From: Komagataeibacter melaceti
Lineage (GTDB): Bacteria; Pseudomonadota; Alphaproteobacteria; Acetobacterales; Acetobacteraceae
Assembly (NCBI RefSeq): GCF_003403295.1
Contig: NZ_QUWV01000001.1
Location: 1-61,113, forward strand
Length of the DNA stretch: 61,113 nucleotides
Direction: 5' to 3'
Below the pieces are notes generated by a model. The model was not told the origin of the DNA. It worked only from the letters and a program-made list of their open reading frames with translations, and ran no database searches. Made by a program: the position numbers and the translations under genes. Shown here in pieces: positions 26,370 through 35,689 of this stretch (within the stretch, counting starts at the first letter, position 1; every line of letters begins with the position of its first letter).

Positions 26370-27110
26370 ATGACGACGTCGTCCATCAGCAGTGAGAGCC
26401 AGCTTCTCCAGGCGGCGGAATCGTCTGCCAAAAGTTCGGCCAATACATCAGCCGCCAGCACCAGCAGCACCAGTGCTTCGGCCAGCAGCGCCACATCGGC
26501 CCTGTCTTCCCTGGCAGATAACTACACGACTTTCCTGACCCTGCTGACGACGCAGCTCAAGAATCAGGACCCCAGCAGCCCGATGAGTTCCGATACCTTT
26601 ACATCGGAACTGGCGCAGTTTGCCGGGGTGGAACAGCAGGTTGAGACCAACCAGAAGCTTTCCACCCTGATTTCCCTGAATGAAGACAGCCAGATGACAT
26701 CGGACACCAGTCTTGTCGGTCAGACGGCAACGGCTGATTCAACGACGCTGCCCCTTCAGAACAGTTCCGCCTCGCTGAGCTTCAGCGGCACATCCGGCGA
26801 GACGGTCGCCATCGCCGTGGCGAACTCTGCCGGTACCATCGTCAAGGATGCCGTGGTTTCGGCCAATTCCGGCACCAATACATGGACATGGGATGGCACG
26901 GACAACAGTGGCAACCAGTTGTCCGACGGGGCCTATAGCGTAGCTGTAGAGACGATGGATTCCACCGGGGCCACGTCTGCCGTGCCGTTCACGGTCAGCG
27001 GCAAGGTGACGGGCGTGACGAAAGGATCGTCCGATATGGAAGTGGAGATGGGCAGCGCGGATATCCCCATGTCCGACGTGACGAACCTCTCCAGCAACTC
27101 GGGCTCGTAA
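26370..27110 (+). CDS. flgD: Flagellar hook cap protein FlgD
   Basis: Scaffold at the growing hook tip. 246 aa. A Ser/Thr/Ala-rich N-terminus (about 1-45) precedes the FlgD motif FLTLLTTQLKNQDPSSPMSS, FTSELAQFAGVEQQVETN. The FlgD tudor/Ig-like part follows, with TWTWDGTDNSGNQLSDGAYS. It has a ribosome site (AGGAA) and lies 39 bases after fliK. A hairpin follows at 27125. Confidence 0.94.
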   Translation: MTTSSISSESQLLQAAESSAKSSANTSAASTSSTSASASSATSALSSLADNYTTFLTLLTTQLKNQDPSSPMSSDTFTSELAQFAGVEQQVETNQKLSTLISLNEDSQMTSDTSLVGQTATADSTTLPLQNSSASLSFSGTSGETVAIAVANSAGTIVKDAVVSANSGTNTWTWDGTDNSGNQLSDGAYSVAVETMDSTGATSAVPFTVSGKVTGVTKGSSDMEVEMGSADIPMSDVTNLSSNSGS

Positions 27111-27124
27111 TTCCCCTAACGGGG

Positions 27125-27149
27125 CCAGAAACCGGGTCGGGGTTTCTGG
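27125..27149. terminator. Bidirectional hairpin between flgD and flhF
   Basis: CCAGAAACC pairs with GGTTTCTGG around a 7-base GC-rich loop in the 52-base gap between convergent flgD and flhF. The flanks (cccctaacgggg, ttcccgtgggg) could extend the structure. No T-run on either side. Confidence 0.5.
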
Positions 27150-27162
27150 ATTCCCGTGGGGT

Positions 27163-28140
27163 TCAGGCTGGCAGGGTCAGGAGCCTTCTTGCCAGCATGG
27201 GGGCGTTGAGCGTGGCAAGTCCGCCCACCACGGCCGATGAGCACCCGCCATATGTCAGGGTCAGCCCGCAGGCGGCGGCCGTGATGATGCCCCCGATCCG
27301 GCCGGCCTGATCCATCCGGCTCGCTATCATCGTCAATGCGCCGGACTGGGCGAAGGCCGCGCCAATATCGGCTGATTCCTCGGCATCCAGTCCCGCAGGC
27401 AGGACAAGGGTGAGTTCGGCGCCAATGCTCTCCACCATCCTCATCATGCGGGCCATGCTGACGGGGGAATAGACGCATACACCGGGCAGATCGAGCAGCA
27501 GGGGCTGTCCCTTGCGTCTCTGGCTTACCGCGTCAACCAGTGCATCCGGTGTCCCGACCTGAATGACGGGAATCCTGAACGGTTTTACAAGGGCGGCGAG
27601 TTTCTCGAAATCCCCGGGGTTTTGGTCACAGATCACGACATAGGGGAGGGGTACGTCCTTGCCCTGATTGGCCATGACGTAGCGCGCCACGATCTTGGCA
27701 AGCGCAAGCGTCTTTCCCCCGCCAGAAGGCCCCCCGAATGCCAGCGGGGCAGGCCGGTCGATCGGCAGGGTTCCGAACGACAGCAGTTCATCCAGACCAT
27801 TGGCCAGATACCCCCCGGACAGGGCGGCAACCAGTGCCTGCGGGATTGCATGCCAGCGTAGCACATCCTCGACAGTAGGCCGGATCGGCAGTTCGACCCC
27901 GGCGGCATAGGCTTCCGTGTTAAGGGCGCGCTGCCCCATCCGTTCGGGCATGCTGTTGCCCTGCCGGGCGCGGACCGCCCCGTCCTGAACAGGGACGGGG
28001 GTGTGGTCCGTACCTGCCTTCACCACAGGCTGTGGGGCATCAGGCCCTGCCGGGGTGGAAGGGGTCGATATCCTGCCTTGCGGGTCCACGCTGGCCTGCT
28101 CTGCATGTCCGGGTTCGGTTTCTGGGGCCATGGCCTGCAT
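27163..28140 (-). CDS. flhF: FlhF-like SRP-type GTPase, divergent
   Basis: FlhF is the third SRP-family GTPase and sets the number and place of flagella, mostly polar. 325 aa. After a Pro-rich N-terminus (about 1-90), a GTPase domain shows a P-loop GGPSGGGKTLALAKI, where family members usually have GPTGVGKTTT, then GKDVPLPYVVICDQNPGDFEKL and LLLDLPGVCVYS, at the place of the DTAG-type G3 motif. The TKLD-like G4 is replaced by ASRMDQAGRIGG. Position right after flhA supports FlhF; the altered motifs suggest reduced or changed nucleotide use. No flhG partner is seen. Confidence 0.7.
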   Translation of the reverse strand: MQAMAPETEPGHAEQASVDPQGRISTPSTPAGPDAPQPVVKAGTDHTPVPVQDGAVRARQGNSMPERMGQRALNTEAYAAGVELPIRPTVEDVLRWHAIPQALVAALSGGYLANGLDELLSFGTLPIDRPAPLAFGGPSGGGKTLALAKIVARYVMANQGKDVPLPYVVICDQNPGDFEKLAALVKPFRIPVIQVGTPDALVDAVSQRRKGQPLLLDLPGVCVYSPVSMARMMRMVESIGAELTLVLPAGLDAEESADIGAAFAQSGALTMIASRMDQAGRIGGIITAAACGLTLTYGGCSSAVVGGLATLNAPMLARRLLTLPA

Positions 28141-28175
28141 ACTCTATCGGTCTCTTGCTGGCTGCGATCTTGCAT

Positions 28176-30371
28176 TCATGTGATGGTCGCGACGGTCTTG
28201 ATGCGGGAACGTGGGTATATCTCGGACTGCGAGAGAACGGAAACCGATGGCCGCACACGCTCGACAATTGAACGCATGGCGTCGCGTACCGGCGTTGAAA
28301 CGACAATGACCGGCACCTCTCCGCTAGTGGAGACGGTGTTGAAGACCTCACGCAGTTTCGCGACAAACGTGTTCAGCATGCTCGGCGGCATGGCCAGACG
28401 CCGTTCTTCTGCCGGTCCGGTAATGTGCGATATGAAATCAGCCTCCCATTCCGGGGAGAGGGTGATCATCGGGATATATCCGGCCGGCCCGACCAGCGCA
28501 TTGCATATCTGCCGCGACAGGCGGATGCGCACGTGCCCGGTCAGGTTCTGGACGCCACGCAGACCCAGGCTGCAGCCTTCCTGAATGCTTTCCAGAATGG
28601 TCGGCAGGTCACGGATCGACACGCGTTCAGCCAGCAGCGCCTGCAGGACACGCTGGACCGTGCTGAGCGGCACCTGGGAGGGGATCAGGTCATTGACCAG
28701 CTTCTGCTGTTCGCGCGGGAGATCATCCAGCAGCGCCTGGGTGGCGACATAGGTCAGCAGGTCGGGCAGGTTCTGCCGGACCATCTCGCTCAGATGCGTG
28801 ACGATGACACTCGGCGGGTCCACCACGGTGCATTTCATGGCGATGGCCTTGGCCTTGAGCGATGGGGAAATCCAGACGGCGGGCAGGCCAAAGGCCGGTT
28901 CCGTCGTCTTGTCGCCCGGCAGGTCAGGGGCCCCACCGGATGGGCTTATGGCCAGAAGCCGCCCGGGCTTGACCTCACCCGAGGCGACTTCAATCTCCTT
29001 GAGCTTGATGACGTACCGTTCCGTGGGCAGGTGGATGTTGTCCTGTATTCGTACAGGCGGCGTTACAAAGCCCATTTCGGTGGCAACGGTGCGCCGCAGG
29101 GCCTTGATCTGCTCCGTCAGCTGCGGGTTCTCACCACTGGTCAGGGGCAGCAGGCCAAAACCGATTTCCAGCCGTAGCAGGTCGAGTTTCAGGATTTCGG
29201 AAATGGGCGCCACGGTCGGCTGGGGCGCGACTTCGGTCACGTCGCCATCCGCATCCTGAACCGGTGCCTTGTACCGCATCCATGCGCCCACACCGGCTGC
29301 AACGGCAATGGCCAGGAAGGGCAGGGCTGGCAGGCCCGGCATGAGGGCAAAAAGCGCTGAAAGCATGCCCGCAATGGCCAGCGGCTTGGGGTTGCCGCCA
29401 AGCTGCCGGACCAGGGTGACATCGGCCGACCCGTCCGTTCCGCCCTTGGTCACGACGATACCGGCCGCGGTCGAAACCAGCAGGGACGGGATCTGTGAGA
29501 CCAGACCGTCACCAACCGTAAGCGTGGTAAAGGTGCTGGCTGCCTCGCTCAGCGGCATGCCATGGCGCAGGATACCGATGGCCAGGCCACCGACGATGTT
29601 GATTGCCGTAATGATGATACCCGCAATCGCATCACCACGAACGAATTTGGCTGCGCCGTCCATGGCGCCATAGAAGGAGCTTTCTTCCTCCAGTTCCTTG
29701 CGCTTCTGGCGCGCCACCCTCTCGTTGATCGCGCCTGATGACAGGTCCGCATCAATGGCCATCTGCTTGCCGGGCATGGAATCAAGGAAGAAGCGCGCCG
29801 CCACTTCCGCGATACGGCCCGACCCCTTCGTGATGACCATGAAATTCACGACCAGAAGAATACAGAACACGATCCCGCCGATAACGACATCGCCCCCCAT
29901 CAGGAACCCGCCGAAAGCGGCCACGACGTGACCGGCGGCATAGGTCCCCTCGCTCCCATGGCTGAGGATCAGCCGCGTGGTGGCAATTTCGAGCGAAAGG
30001 CGCAGGAGGGTCGTCAGCAGCAGCAGGGTGGGAAACGATGTGAAGTCCAGTGGCCGCTCAAGGAACAGCGCCACCATCAGCACCAGCACCGATGATGTGA
30101 TCGACAGCGACAGCCCCAGATCAAGGATGAACGTGGGCAGCGGCAGGATGAGGATGGACAGGAGCAGGACAACGCCAAGGGCGAGGCCGATGTCGGTGCC
30201 AGGCACGAGCGAGCGCCATGGCACGGATTTCCACCCCCCCTTGCGCAGGGCCTCGGCCGAGCGGGTCAGGGAGCGGGAGGCGGACGAAAGTTTCTGACGC
30301 GCTGCGTTGGTCCTGTCAGCCAGCTTGCTGTCCGCCTGCTTCTTGACCGAGGTGCCATCGGCAGTATTCAA
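28176..30371 (-). CDS. flhA: Flagellar export gate protein FlhA
   Basis: Large membrane component of the export gate, forming the nonameric ring that binds chaperone-cargo complexes. 731 aa, slightly long because of a charged N-terminal tail of about 50 residues. Eight or so membrane helices follow (about 60-340). The FHIPEP signatures are clear: KQMAIDADLSSGAINE, ARQKRKELEEESSFYGAMDG, AKFVRGDAIAGIIITAINI. The C-terminal cytoplasmic domain is complete (up to IKTVATIT). flhF follows after 35 bases in the same direction. Confidence 0.97.
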   Translation of the reverse strand: MNTADGTSVKKQADSKLADRTNAARQKLSSASRSLTRSAEALRKGGWKSVPWRSLVPGTDIGLALGVVLLLSILILPLPTFILDLGLSLSITSSVLVLMVALFLERPLDFTSFPTLLLLTTLLRLSLEIATTRLILSHGSEGTYAAGHVVAAFGGFLMGGDVVIGGIVFCILLVVNFMVITKGSGRIAEVAARFFLDSMPGKQMAIDADLSSGAINERVARQKRKELEEESSFYGAMDGAAKFVRGDAIAGIIITAINIVGGLAIGILRHGMPLSEAASTFTTLTVGDGLVSQIPSLLVSTAAGIVVTKGGTDGSADVTLVRQLGGNPKPLAIAGMLSALFALMPGLPALPFLAIAVAAGVGAWMRYKAPVQDADGDVTEVAPQPTVAPISEILKLDLLRLEIGFGLLPLTSGENPQLTEQIKALRRTVATEMGFVTPPVRIQDNIHLPTERYVIKLKEIEVASGEVKPGRLLAISPSGGAPDLPGDKTTEPAFGLPAVWISPSLKAKAIAMKCTVVDPPSVIVTHLSEMVRQNLPDLLTYVATQALLDDLPREQQKLVNDLIPSQVPLSTVQRVLQALLAERVSIRDLPTILESIQEGCSLGLRGVQNLTGHVRIRLSRQICNALVGPAGYIPMITLSPEWEADFISHITGPAEERRLAMPPSMLNTFVAKLREVFNTVSTSGEVPVIVVSTPVRDAMRSIVERVRPSVSVLSQSEIYPRSRIKTVATIT

Positions 30372-30805
30372 GGACTACGTTTCCTTTCGCGCATCTTGGC
30401 AACGTGGCGTTTCCGGCGCAGTCTGTCAGGGCGATGACCTGTGCGGCCAATATGTCATCCCGGCCACGGGGCCGGGTCTGGAAGAAGAAAGTAACCGTTA
30501 TCGTCAGTGTTGAGCAAGGCTGGAAAAGTGGTTCATGCACGGGGCGGTATAGCCGGGCGGCAGTATCGCGCACCAGTGCCTTTCCGGTCTTTTTTCAGGA
30601 ATGTGGCCTGTATGCATCCATGCCGGATGGAGGGCACCTGTAATAACGCAGGCTACCCCCCATCAACAGGCGTCTTTGCCGGGTATTCTTCCCTTTCCCG
30701 CTTCAGGCGGGTGGCATGGAGTGTGATCGCGTATACACTCCCGACGGATTACCGCGGGTCCTGTCTTCATGTCGGTCGGGCACCACATCAACCATAGGAA
30801 ACAAG
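30372..30805. other. Gene-free divergent region between flhA and the TPR glycosyltransferase
   Basis: About 430 bases with no protein I can support. It contains a hairpin at 30459-30476 (CCCGGCC/GGCCGGG, 4-base loop) in the flhA leader and another AT-rich tract, tccggtcttttttcagg (about 30584). No consensus promoter for either side is obvious. Confidence 0.4.
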
Positions 30806-32383
30806 ATGCAGAAAATAGACGTGGCGGCATTATGTGAAAACGGGGCCCTGGAACATGTGGATGTTGATGTCTGGAAAAAGGCCCTGTTGCAGGATCTTAC
30901 CCCCGAAAATCTGGCCCTGACGGGAGAGGGCCTCTTTCTCAGGGGGCAATGGGTCGATGCCCTGCGCCTTGCGCTTGAAGTTGTCAGCACCAACCTGAGC
31001 AATGTCCCGCTGGTCATGGTTGCGGCGGGGATGATCTCCAAACACACGCCCCGCCACGATATTGTTGCCTCCCTCATGCGGAATGTCCTGATTCATGAGC
31101 CGGGCAATCTTGAAGCCCGCATGTATCTGGCGGATGCCCTTGTGGCCATGGGCAACGTAGCCGAAGGGTGCACCCTTTACAGGGAGATAATGGCCAGCCA
31201 TCCCGAGAATGGCGCCAATCTGTGCGAACATATCTCCATGTCTCTGCTGGAAGCGGGCTATGCCATTGAAGGGCTGCAGATCCTTGCGTCATGGCTCAAG
31301 CAAATGCCCGGCACGCTCGCGCTGCTGAACAACATGGGCTGCGCGCTTGAACGTACGGGACATTCCGACCTGGCCGTAACATGGTACGAAAAGGCGCTGG
31401 AAATGGCGCCGGACAACCCGACGGTCCGGTTCGGATATGCCATCGCCCTGCTCAAGGCGGGTAACTTCCGCAAGGGCGGAGAGTATTATACCGAGCGGAC
31501 CCCGTTAACCAACGGCATAGACTGGTGGTTCATGTCCCTGCCCCGCCTGCGGCACGGGGATGATGTGGCTGGAAAGAAGATCATCCTCTATCAGGAACAG
31601 GGGATGGGCGACACCGTCCAGTTCATACGGTTTGTTCCGTACCTGCTGGCAAAAGGGGCCGAGATAACAATCGCCACCCTGTCGCCCCTCGTGCGGCTGC
31701 TGGCCCTTTCCTATCCCGAAGTAACCGTCAGGCAGCTGACGGAGTTCAACAGGCAGGAAGGTTTCAGCTACTCTGTTCCCATTCCCGACCTGCCGTTTGT
31801 TGCGGGTGTGACGGGGGACAACGATATTCCGGCCCCGATCCCCTATCTTTCGGCCGATAGCCGGGATGTCCAGAAATTTGCCGCCATGCTTCCGCCGCGC
31901 AGGCCACGTATCGGCCTTGTCTGGGCGGGGGACCGCCGCCTGCAGGCCGAGTTCGTGGCGGCTGACAAGCGGCGCTCAACCACCCTGGCCGATATGGGGG
32001 CCGCCCTGACGCCGGTGGATGCCACCCTGATCAATCTGCAGTTCGGCGCCCCCCGTGAGGAAATTCTGGCGTGGCATGGCCAACCCCTGTTCGACCCGAT
32101 GGGCGAAGTGCGGGACATGGCCGACACCGTCGCCCTGATGAAAAGTCTGGATCTGGTCATATCGGTTGATACCTCACCCGTGCATCTTGCCGGGGCGATT
32201 GGCGTGCCGGTCTGGCTGGTCAGCCGGTGGGATGCCTGCTGGCGCTGGGGGGATCAGGGCGATACGTCCCCGTGGTACCCGAGCATGCGGATATTCCGCG
32301 CACGGGAGAGGAGCTTTGTCCCCGTCCTGCAGGAAGTCGGCACGGCCCTGCAGCAGTGGGTAAAGGAGTGGAAACCCGACTGA
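30806..32383 (+). CDS. TPR protein with glycosyltransferase-like C-terminus
   Basis: 525 aa from ATG 30806 (AGGAA 6 bases upstream; the frame is open to 30716 without support). Residues about 60-230 show tetratricopeptide repeats (NLEARMYLADALVAMGNVAE, TLALLNNMGCALERTGHSDL, NPTVRFGYAIALLKAGNF). The C-terminal half resembles the GT-B fold of TPR-linked transferases (ILYQEQGMGDTVQFIRFVPY, RPRIGLVWAGDRR, DLVISVDTSPVHLAGAIGVPVW). Such proteins are common beside flagellar genes in Acetobacteraceae and Rhodospirillales, where flagellin glycosylation is suspected. The acceptor here is unknown. Confidence 0.75.
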   Translation: MQKIDVAALCENGALEHVDVDVWKKALLQDLTPENLALTGEGLFLRGQWVDALRLALEVVSTNLSNVPLVMVAAGMISKHTPRHDIVASLMRNVLIHEPGNLEARMYLADALVAMGNVAEGCTLYREIMASHPENGANLCEHISMSLLEAGYAIEGLQILASWLKQMPGTLALLNNMGCALERTGHSDLAVTWYEKALEMAPDNPTVRFGYAIALLKAGNFRKGGEYYTERTPLTNGIDWWFMSLPRLRHGDDVAGKKIILYQEQGMGDTVQFIRFVPYLLAKGAEITIATLSPLVRLLALSYPEVTVRQLTEFNRQEGFSYSVPIPDLPFVAGVTGDNDIPAPIPYLSADSRDVQKFAAMLPPRRPRIGLVWAGDRRLQAEFVAADKRRSTTLADMGAALTPVDATLINLQFGAPREEILAWHGQPLFDPMGEVRDMADTVALMKSLDLVISVDTSPVHLAGAIGVPVWLVSRWDACWRWGDQGDTSPWYPSMRIFRARERSFVPVLQEVGTALQQWVKEWKPD

Positions 32384-32434
32384 TCCCGAGCTACCTGGGC
32401 GTTTTCTTGCGCGTACCCTGCCGTTGCCGGTCGA

Positions 32435-33286
32435 TCAGTTGCCGTGCATGGCCATGGCGACGGGGGCCGCGCGGTATGAGGCCAGCGTCCGCCCCCGCAT
32501 GCCTGCCGTTGCGGGCTTGCGGGCGGCAGGTTCGTCAAAATGTCGGCTGCCCTGGAAGGGATGGAACATGCGGGGCGGTGCATCCGCCTTGCCGCCATCC
32601 GCGCCCGTGGGTGCTGCGACCAGAACAGGTTTCGAGCGCCCCGTATTAAGCATATTGGAGGCGACAAGGGCCTGCCCCCCGGGGGAAGCGGGTTTCTGGT
32701 CTTTTTTCTGGCCTGAAGCCTGCGCACTGCGCTCATCTTGCGGAACGGCCCATGTCTCCAGCACCTTCCACTGATATGACGAACCGATACCAGGTGTCTG
32801 GGAATGGTAGGCTGCTGCCGCCCGTGGCCAGCTTCCGGTCCTGTCATGCATCTGGAGCAGGAAGTTGCCAGCATAAAGCGCGTTACGGAATGGGTCGAAC
32901 GCCTGATCAAGGGAAGAAAAGGCATCGGGATGCTGTTGCAGGTTGACCTGCATGCACCCGACATCAATCGATACAATGCCCTGCTGGTGGAAGACCCGCA
33001 CGGCCTCCATCGCTTCCTCCCGGGAGGCATAATGATGTCCGGTGCCAGCCGCATTCACGGTCCATGGCCATGCTGAAATAACACCGTCCGGTTCCGCCCG
33101 GCCACTTTCCACCCGGCTCATGGCGGACAGGAACCCATCGGGAATATGCAGCGTACGCTCGGCCTGCGCTGTCGCTGCGACACAGAGGGCGGCCTCTGAT
33201 GAACGGGCCATGGCCCCTGACATACAGGCCCCCATGACAAGAACGGGCAAAACAGCCAGACAGGACGGGCGACGGAACACGGTCAT
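32435..33286 (-). CDS. Exported lytic transglycosylase (SLT domain)
   Basis: Cleaves peptidoglycan, here plausibly to let the flagellar rod cross the cell wall. 283 aa from ATG 33286. A signal peptide (about 1-28) precedes the SLT domain, with catalytic Glu about residue 60 in LSAMSRVESGR, followed by WPWTVNAAGTGHHY, DVGCMQVNLQQHP and DPFRNALYAGNFLLQM. The C-terminal 90 residues are Ala/Pro-rich. FlgJ in this locus has only the rod-binding domain, so a separate muramidase is needed and this gene, 0.4 kb from flgI-flgJ, is a good candidate (inference). It converges on the TPR gene. Confidence 0.85.
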   Translation of the reverse strand: MTVFRRPSCLAVLPVLVMGACMSGAMARSSEAALCVAATAQAERTLHIPDGFLSAMSRVESGRAEPDGVISAWPWTVNAAGTGHHYASREEAMEAVRVFHQQGIVSIDVGCMQVNLQQHPDAFSSLDQAFDPFRNALYAGNFLLQMHDRTGSWPRAAAAYHSQTPGIGSSYQWKVLETWAVPQDERSAQASGQKKDQKPASPGGQALVASNMLNTGRSKPVLVAAPTGADGGKADAPPRMFHPFQGSRHFDEPAARKPATAGMRGRTLASYRAAPVAMAMHGN

Positions 33287-33678
33287 GGCTTTAGCCTGCC
33301 GTACCGTGGGAACATCGTATAGTCGGATCGGGAAACGGCCTGTTCCCGGATCGCATGCGTTGCCTGATTTCCTGCGTTCATGATATCCATAACGTGGCTC
33401 TGGTAACGTATCTGGAGGTTTCCTGCATCCTCCAACCGACCTTTGCCCCTGATTTCCTGCGGCGCTGTGGAAAAGCCGTAGTCTCCTAAACCCAATTTCA
33501 TGCCCCGGGAATACAGTTTTTGTTGCCTGCGCCTTCAGGCAGTTCCGGGATGAGCATTGAATGTCATGGCCAGCCAGCCTATTCTGGGCAACGCTACAGC
33601 TTGTCTCGGGAAAGACATTGGCCGAAACGCATAAGGTAACCTGTTCTATGAGGAATCGCCTCAAGGCGAGCATTGAGT
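33287..33678. other. Gene-free region upstream of flgI
   Basis: About 390 bases. The minus-strand frame stays open through much of it, but the translation looks random and carries no signal peptide, so I do not extend the transglycosylase. A small hairpin TGCCTG/CAGGCA lies at 33524-33541. Promoters for flgI and the transglycosylase must be here, but none is near consensus. Confidence 0.4.
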
Positions 33679-34875
33679 GTGACCGCCATGTCCGCCTTTA
33701 GGTCTGATGATGGCGTCACTCAGTTCCGGGCGGCTGCCTGGAGCGTGACAGGACTGGTGCGCCGCTGGGGTGTTGCCCTGACCGTGGCTGCTTGCATGCT
33801 TGCCAGCATGGTTGCGGCCAGCCCGGCCGGGGCGGCGACGGTACGCGTCAAGGACATCGTTGATTACGAAGGCGTACGAGACAACCAGCTTGTCGGGTAT
33901 GGTCTCGTTGTTGGCCTTCATGGCACGGGTGACCGCCTGACCAATACGATTTTCACACGTGAAACGCTGATTGGTATGCTCAACCGCCTTGGCGTGAACA
34001 TCCGCGATCAGGAAATCCAGCTCCAGACGCATGACGTGGCGGCCGTTATGGTCACCGCGACACTGCCGCCTTTCTCGCACGGGGGCGGGCATATTGACGT
34101 GACCGTTTCCGCCGTGGGTGATGCGCGTGACCTGACCGGTGGCACCCTGCTGGTCACACCGCTGCAGGCGGCGGATGGCGAGGTCTATGCCGTGGCCCAG
34201 GGTTCTCTGGTCACGAACGCTTTCTCCGCAACCGGGGCTGCCGCCAGTGTCACACGGAACATTCCCACCAGCGGCCACATTGCCAATGGGGGCGTGGTGG
34301 AACGTGAAGTGCCCGTGGCACTCGGGGCCACCGGGGTCATCCATCTTTCCCTGCACAACCCCAATTTCACGACCGCGACGCGCATCGCCAACGTCATCAA
34401 CCAGTATATTGGCCGCGGGATTGCACGGGTTGATGACCCGCGCACCATTGCGGTCAACCTCACCAATCGCGATCCGGCCCAGACACTCTACCGTATTGGC
34501 GATCTGACCATTGAGCCGGATACAATGGCCAAGGTGGTGGTTGATGAAGCCAGCGGCACGATCGTAATGGGTGACAATGTGCGCATAAGCACGGTCGCCA
34601 TCGCCCAGGGCAACCTGACCATTCAGGTTACGGAAATGCCGCAGGTGGTCCAGCCCGCACCGTTTTCCTACGGCACGACAGCAGTCGTGCCGCAGACCCA
34701 GATCAACGCAAGCACCGATAATTCCCACCGTCTGGGGATACTGCGTGAAGGCCCGACCCTCGCCAGCCTCGTATCTGGTATGAATGCTCTCGGGATGGGA
34801 CCACGCGATATGATCAGTATTCTACAGGCCATCAAGGCCGATGGCGCCCTGCAGGCGGATCTTGAGGTAAGGTAG
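33679..34875 (+). CDS. flgI: Flagellar P-ring protein FlgI
   Basis: Periplasmic P-ring subunit. About 398 aa from GTG 33679, favoured by AAGGCGAG about 8 bases upstream; TTG 33673 and ATG 33688 are other options. A signal peptide (hydrophobic stretch GVALTVAACMLASMVA, cut after AGA) precedes the mature protein, which has the FlgI signatures VRVKDIVDYEGVRDNQLVGY, GLVVGLHGTGD and SLVSGMNALGMGPRDMISIL. FlgJ follows after 7 bases. Length and motifs are normal. Confidence 0.95.
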   Translation: MTAMSAFRSDDGVTQFRAAAWSVTGLVRRWGVALTVAACMLASMVAASPAGAATVRVKDIVDYEGVRDNQLVGYGLVVGLHGTGDRLTNTIFTRETLIGMLNRLGVNIRDQEIQLQTHDVAAVMVTATLPPFSHGGGHIDVTVSAVGDARDLTGGTLLVTPLQAADGEVYAVAQGSLVTNAFSATGAAASVTRNIPTSGHIANGGVVEREVPVALGATGVIHLSLHNPNFTTATRIANVINQYIGRGIARVDDPRTIAVNLTNRDPAQTLYRIGDLTIEPDTMAKVVVDEASGTIVMGDNVRISTVAIAQGNLTIQVTEMPQVVQPAPFSYGTTAVVPQTQINASTDNSHRLGILREGPTLASLVSGMNALGMGPRDMISILQAIKADGALQADLEVR

Positions 34876-34882
34876 CAAGACT

Positions 34883-35221
34883 ATGAGTGTAGGAAGCATC
34901 ACCAGTTCCCTGGCCGCGGCCATCCAGCAGTCAGCCACAGCGCAGTCCGACAGGGATAGCGCCCTGGCGGAACAGGCGCGCAAGGCGGCCAAGGATTTTG
35001 AAGGGGTGGCCATCACGGAATTCCTTCAGCCGATGTTCGACACTGTCGATACGGCGAATGGCCCCTTTGGCGGCGGCGCGGCGGAGACGCAGTTCCGTTC
35101 GCTCCAGATTCAGGAAATGGGCAAGCAGATCGCCAATAATGGCGGTATCGGCCTGGCAGACAGTGTCTATCGCCAGATACTGGCCATGCAGGAGCAGGCG
35201 CAGGAACAGGCCCGGTCATGA
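34883..35221 (+). CDS. flgJ: Rod-binding FlgJ-type protein, muramidase domain absent
   Basis: Rod cap and rod-assembly scaffold. 112 aa, matching only the N-terminal rod-binding half of enteric FlgJ: AAKDFEGVAITEFLQPMFDT, GPFGGGAAETQFRSLQIQEM, GKQIANNGGIGLADSVYRQI. The glucosaminidase half is missing, as usual in alphaproteobacteria. It starts 7 bases after flgI and overlaps the next gene by 4 bases (ATGA), so the three are one unit. Confidence 0.92.
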   Translation: MSVGSITSSLAAAIQQSATAQSDRDSALAEQARKAAKDFEGVAITEFLQPMFDTVDTANGPFGGGAAETQFRSLQIQEMGKQIANNGGIGLADSVYRQILAMQEQAQEQARS

Positions 35222-35649
35222 CCCGCACACCGGACGAGACAGAAGCCCAGCTCCTGGACTGCTTTGAGCGTGTCTGTGCGGTCCTGGAACAGGAGAACGA
35301 TCTCCTGACCGCCAGCAAGCTGGAAGAAGTGGCGGACCTTCTGCCCACGAAGCAGAAAGAGATGCAGGCGCTCGAAGACCTGTTATCGCCCGGGGATGAC
35401 GCAGCACCCGCATCTAGAGAACAGCAGACCCTGCTTACCCCCCAAACCGAAGAAGCGGCAAAACGCTTCGGGGCACTGGTGCGGACCAACCGCAAATTGC
35501 TGCAGAACGCGATTGATGCCCAGAATGCCCTGATCAAGCTGATTGTGGTGGATGCAGCACAGGAAACATCGACCGGGTACGGTGCTTCCGGTCAGTACAC
35601 CGTCAACAGGACCGCGCCAGCCGCACTGACATTACGTAACGACGTCTGA
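35218..35649 (+). CDS. FlgN-like export chaperone
   Basis: 143 aa, mostly helical (LLDCFERVCAVLEQENDLLT, KQKEMQALEDLL, AKRFGALVRTNRKLLQNAID), with a short unstructured tail. This is the pattern of FlgN-type chaperones, which hold FlgK and FlgL before export. It overlaps flgJ by 4 bases, and in many alphaproteobacteria a FlgN-like gene follows flgI-flgJ. Sequence similarity to enteric FlgN is low, so the call is by pattern and context. Confidence 0.65.
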   Translation: MTRTPDETEAQLLDCFERVCAVLEQENDLLTASKLEEVADLLPTKQKEMQALEDLLSPGDDAAPASREQQTLLTPQTEEAAKRFGALVRTNRKLLQNAIDAQNALIKLIVVDAAQETSTGYGASGQYTVNRTAPAALTLRNDV

Positions 35650-35661
35650 CACCCGGTGTCC

Positions 35662-35680
35662 GCCCGGGGCATGCCCGGGC
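35662..35680. terminator. Hairpin between flgN-like gene and regulator
   Basis: GCCCGGG and CCCGGGC form a 7-base-pair stem with a 5-base loop in the 40 bases between two convergent genes. There is no T-run. Confidence 0.4.
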
Positions 35681-35689
35681 CTGCATGGT

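Noticed and set aside
33287-33673. N-terminal extension of the lytic transglycosylase to 412 residues
   Set aside because: The extension lacks a signal peptide and looks random. ATG 33286 gives a proper signal peptide directly ahead of the SLT domain.
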